Shown in pieces: positions 46,454-47,560 of a stretch of DNA of 47,560 bases (position 1 is the first letter of the stretch; the number at the start of each line of letters is the position of its first letter). Location: the IMG/VR virus record IMGVR_UViG_3300023196_001846, positions 1-47,560 of that record. One strand, given 5' to 3'. This DNA is from a virus. A model generated the notes under the pieces. That model had not been told where the DNA came from. It made no database searches and saw nothing but the letters and a program-made list of their open reading frames with translations. The position numbers and the translations under genes were made by a program.

Positions 46454-46862
46454 GATAATAGTTCACTGTTCTGCAACACAGGAAGGTAGAGACTTAGACG
46501 CAGCTGAAATAAATCGGTGGCATTTAAAAAGAGGCTGGAATGGTATAGGTTACCATTATGTGGTTTTGCTAGACGGCACGATAGAATATGGCCGTAGCAT
46601 ATACAAGCAAGGAGCTCACGTTAAGGGTGAAAATGAAGGTTCTATAGGAATTTGTTACATTGGAGGCGTTGAATCAGAACGTGGCTCTAATGGCAAATGG
46701 ATTGCTAAAGATACTAGAACATCTGAGCAAAAAGAAAGCTTGTTATTACTGCTTAAAACATTAAAGAAAATGCATCCAAGCGCTACAATACACGGTCACA
46801 ACGAGTTTGCTGCTAAAAGTTGCCCGTGCTTTGACGCTAATAAAGAATACTGTAATATATAA
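46437..46862 (+). CDS. N-acetylmuramoyl-L-alanine amidase (endolysin), T7-lysozyme-like
   Basis: A 141-aa amidase (Amidase_2 fold, T7-lysozyme family). Start 46437 gives MRSINKIIVHCSATQEGRDL, the usual N-terminus; an in-frame ATG at 46398 would add 13 residues reading through the previous gene and is unlikely. Hallmarks: IIVHCSAT with a zinc-binding His, HLKRGWNGIGYHYVV, GAHVKGENEGSIGICYIGG, DTRTSEQKESLL and a final ATIHGHNEFAAKSCPCFDAN, whose His and Cys complete the zinc site. It cleaves the amide bond between muramic acid and L-Ala in peptidoglycan, giving host lysis. It is the last + strand gene before a strong terminator. Confidence 0.93.
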   Translation: MRSINKIIVHCSATQEGRDLDAAEINRWHLKRGWNGIGYHYVVLLDGTIEYGRSIYKQGAHVKGENEGSIGICYIGGVESERGSNGKWIAKDTRTSEQKESLLLLLKTLKKMHPSATIHGHNEFAAKSCPCFDANKEYCNI

Positions 46863-46891
46863 AAAAAAAGGGCACCGTTTCCAGCACCCTC
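46861..46891 (-). terminator. Strong terminator between convergent genes
   Basis: On the minus strand AGGGTGCT-GGAAAC-GGTGCCCT (46869-46890, with G:U pairs) is followed by nine T (46861-46869). It should end the nrdA transcript. The + strand amidase transcript reaches the same stem in a weaker form. The 46903-46920 stretch is a short ACTA/CTAA tandem run that gives closely spaced TAG stops to nrdA. Confidence 0.7.
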
Positions 46892-46915
46892 TTTTCAAAC
46901 AAACTAACTAACTAA

Positions 46916-47560
46916 CTAACCATCACACGCAAGACAATCTTCACTCATCGCTTGCTGTGCAATATCTCCACGTAGAACACTCTCTGTTCTCGTATAATAT
47001 AAAGTCTTCACTCCTTTTTTCCAAGCATCAAAATGTACTTTATTAATCCATTTAGGTGTAGCTACACTAGGAAAAGCTAAATTTAAACTAACTGATTGAT
47101 CTATGTACTGTTGACGAAGTCCAGCTTGATTAACTAGCTCTAGTTGATTAATCTCCTTAAAAGTTTTAAATACCTCTTTTGCGGGTGTTTCGTGTGCCAT
47201 AACAACATCATTAAGCTCAGTAATATTTTGCACACTACCACCGTCAGCCATGATCTTATCCCAAGTTTCATTATTGTTTATTTTAAGTTTTCTTAATAAT
47301 TTTAATAAAGTAGGATTTTTTCTTATAAAAGTTCCTTTAGCCGTTTGTTCAGTGAAAACGTTTGCAGCCCACGGTTCTATTCCTGGCGAAACATTTCCGC
47401 TAAGCTTTGAATTGCTAACAGTGGGAGCAACAGCACGCAGGTGAGTATTGCGCATACCAGTACCAGCGCACCACAGAGGCTCGCCATAAATTTCAGCAAG
47501 ATTTCTGGAAGCTCTTTCGCTTTCAATTTTAATTTGCGAAAATATTTTCCTAGTTTCAAA
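46916..47560 (-). CDS. nrdA: Ribonucleotide reductase large subunit (class I, NrdA-like), C-terminal part
   Basis: The last 214 aa of a class I ribonucleotide reductase alpha subunit; the frame is open at the right edge (first visible residues FETRKIFKSQ). Diagnostic segments: GEPLWCAGTGMRNTHLRAVA, PTVSNSKLSGNVSPGIEPWA, NVFTEQTAKGTFIRKNP, QYIDQSVSLNLAFPSVATPK, and the Tyr pair in LYYTRTESVLRG needed for radical transfer. The protein ends MSEDCLACDG, whose CxxC is the mobile C-terminal pair that re-reduces the active site. It makes deoxyribonucleotides for phage replication. It runs opposite to the virion genes and probably heads a nucleotide-metabolism region to the right. A short frame inside its antisense or other frames is not taken as a gene. 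Confidence 0.9.
   Translation of the reverse strand, partial: FETRKIFSQIKIESERASRNLAEIYGEPLWCAGTGMRNTHLRAVAPTVSNSKLSGNVSPGIEPWAANVFTEQTAKGTFIRKNPTLLKLLRKLKINNNETWDKIMADGGSVQNITELNDVVMAHETPAKEVFKTFKEINQLELVNQAGLRQQYIDQSVSLNLAFPSVATPKWINKVHFDAWKKGVKTLYYTRTESVLRGDIAQQAMSEDCLACDG

Noticed and set aside
46903-46920. CTAA tandem run resembling a telomere-like end
   Set aside because: Only about four units, next to a terminator and overlapping the nrdA stop; genomic ends would need longer repeats.

Overview
The window is part of a tailed double-stranded DNA phage genome. It is AT-rich and carries a nearly unbroken virion-gene block on the + strand (2.5-46.9 kb). Two opposite-strand regions flank it: very small early-type genes on the left (1-2.05 kb), and a large ribonucleotide reductase gene cut by the right edge. 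I see no tRNA, integrase, CRISPR array or insertion sequence. No tape-measure, sheath or tail-terminator gene is recognisable, and the head genes run straight into two ring/neck-type genes and a huge 'stabilization'-type tail protein. That points to a short-tailed (podovirus) virion of the kind found in crAss-like and related uncultured marine phages. The host is probably a marine Bacteroidetes (Flavobacteriia-like) bacterium. Most starts lack a Shine-Dalgarno sequence and instead follow A/T-rich leaders, often with an AAAATTTAAT core, and the gene content resembles phages of that group. The host is an inference.

Layout. (i) 1-2051, minus strand: a run of 41-84 aa proteins served by repeated promoter-like elements (five copies of TACG-N10-GATAATAT, counting one at 2211-2241). 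Several of these genes are under 60 codons and easily missed. One gene is duplicated (1334-1561 and 1821-2051). (ii) 1600-2486: a repeat-rich, partly GC-rich intergenic zone with GC hairpins, a duplicated 45-base segment, a duplicated long hairpin and a possible small RNA. It lies between divergent gene blocks and is the best place to look for a replication or transcription control region. (iii) 2487-10196: a small basic protein, a collagen-like fibre, groEL-groES, a winged-helix-like regulator, small Cys/Lys proteins, two zincin-like proteins (one with an altered metal motif), a secreted protein and a protein with 72-aa tandem repeats. (iv) 10196-15041: a holin followed by four fibre/adhesin genes. 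(v) 15047-24937: small conserved genes, candidate small terminase, large terminase, portal, scaffold-like protein, major capsid and one conserved structural gene. (vi) 25002-37151: ring/neck proteins, an 1855-aa tail protein, further tail proteins, a cupin-like protein and internal virion proteins. (vii) 37172-45676: one 2834-aa protein with a zinc-protease motif, a stretch resembling sigma-70 region 2 and a polylysine tail, probably ejected into the host. (viii) 45680-46862: two basic proteins, a small membrane protein and a T7-lysozyme-like amidase. A strong terminator then faces the convergent nrdA gene.

How it fits together: the left minus-strand genes look early and host-interacting. The + strand block supplies chaperonin, virion and lysis functions. 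The nrdA gene at the right edge probably begins a nucleotide-metabolism region outside the window. The most unusual features are the fixed-spacing promoter array, the repeat zone with its candidate small RNA, and the giant protein combining protease-like and sigma-like segments. Family and DUF names are given from memory, without a database search.
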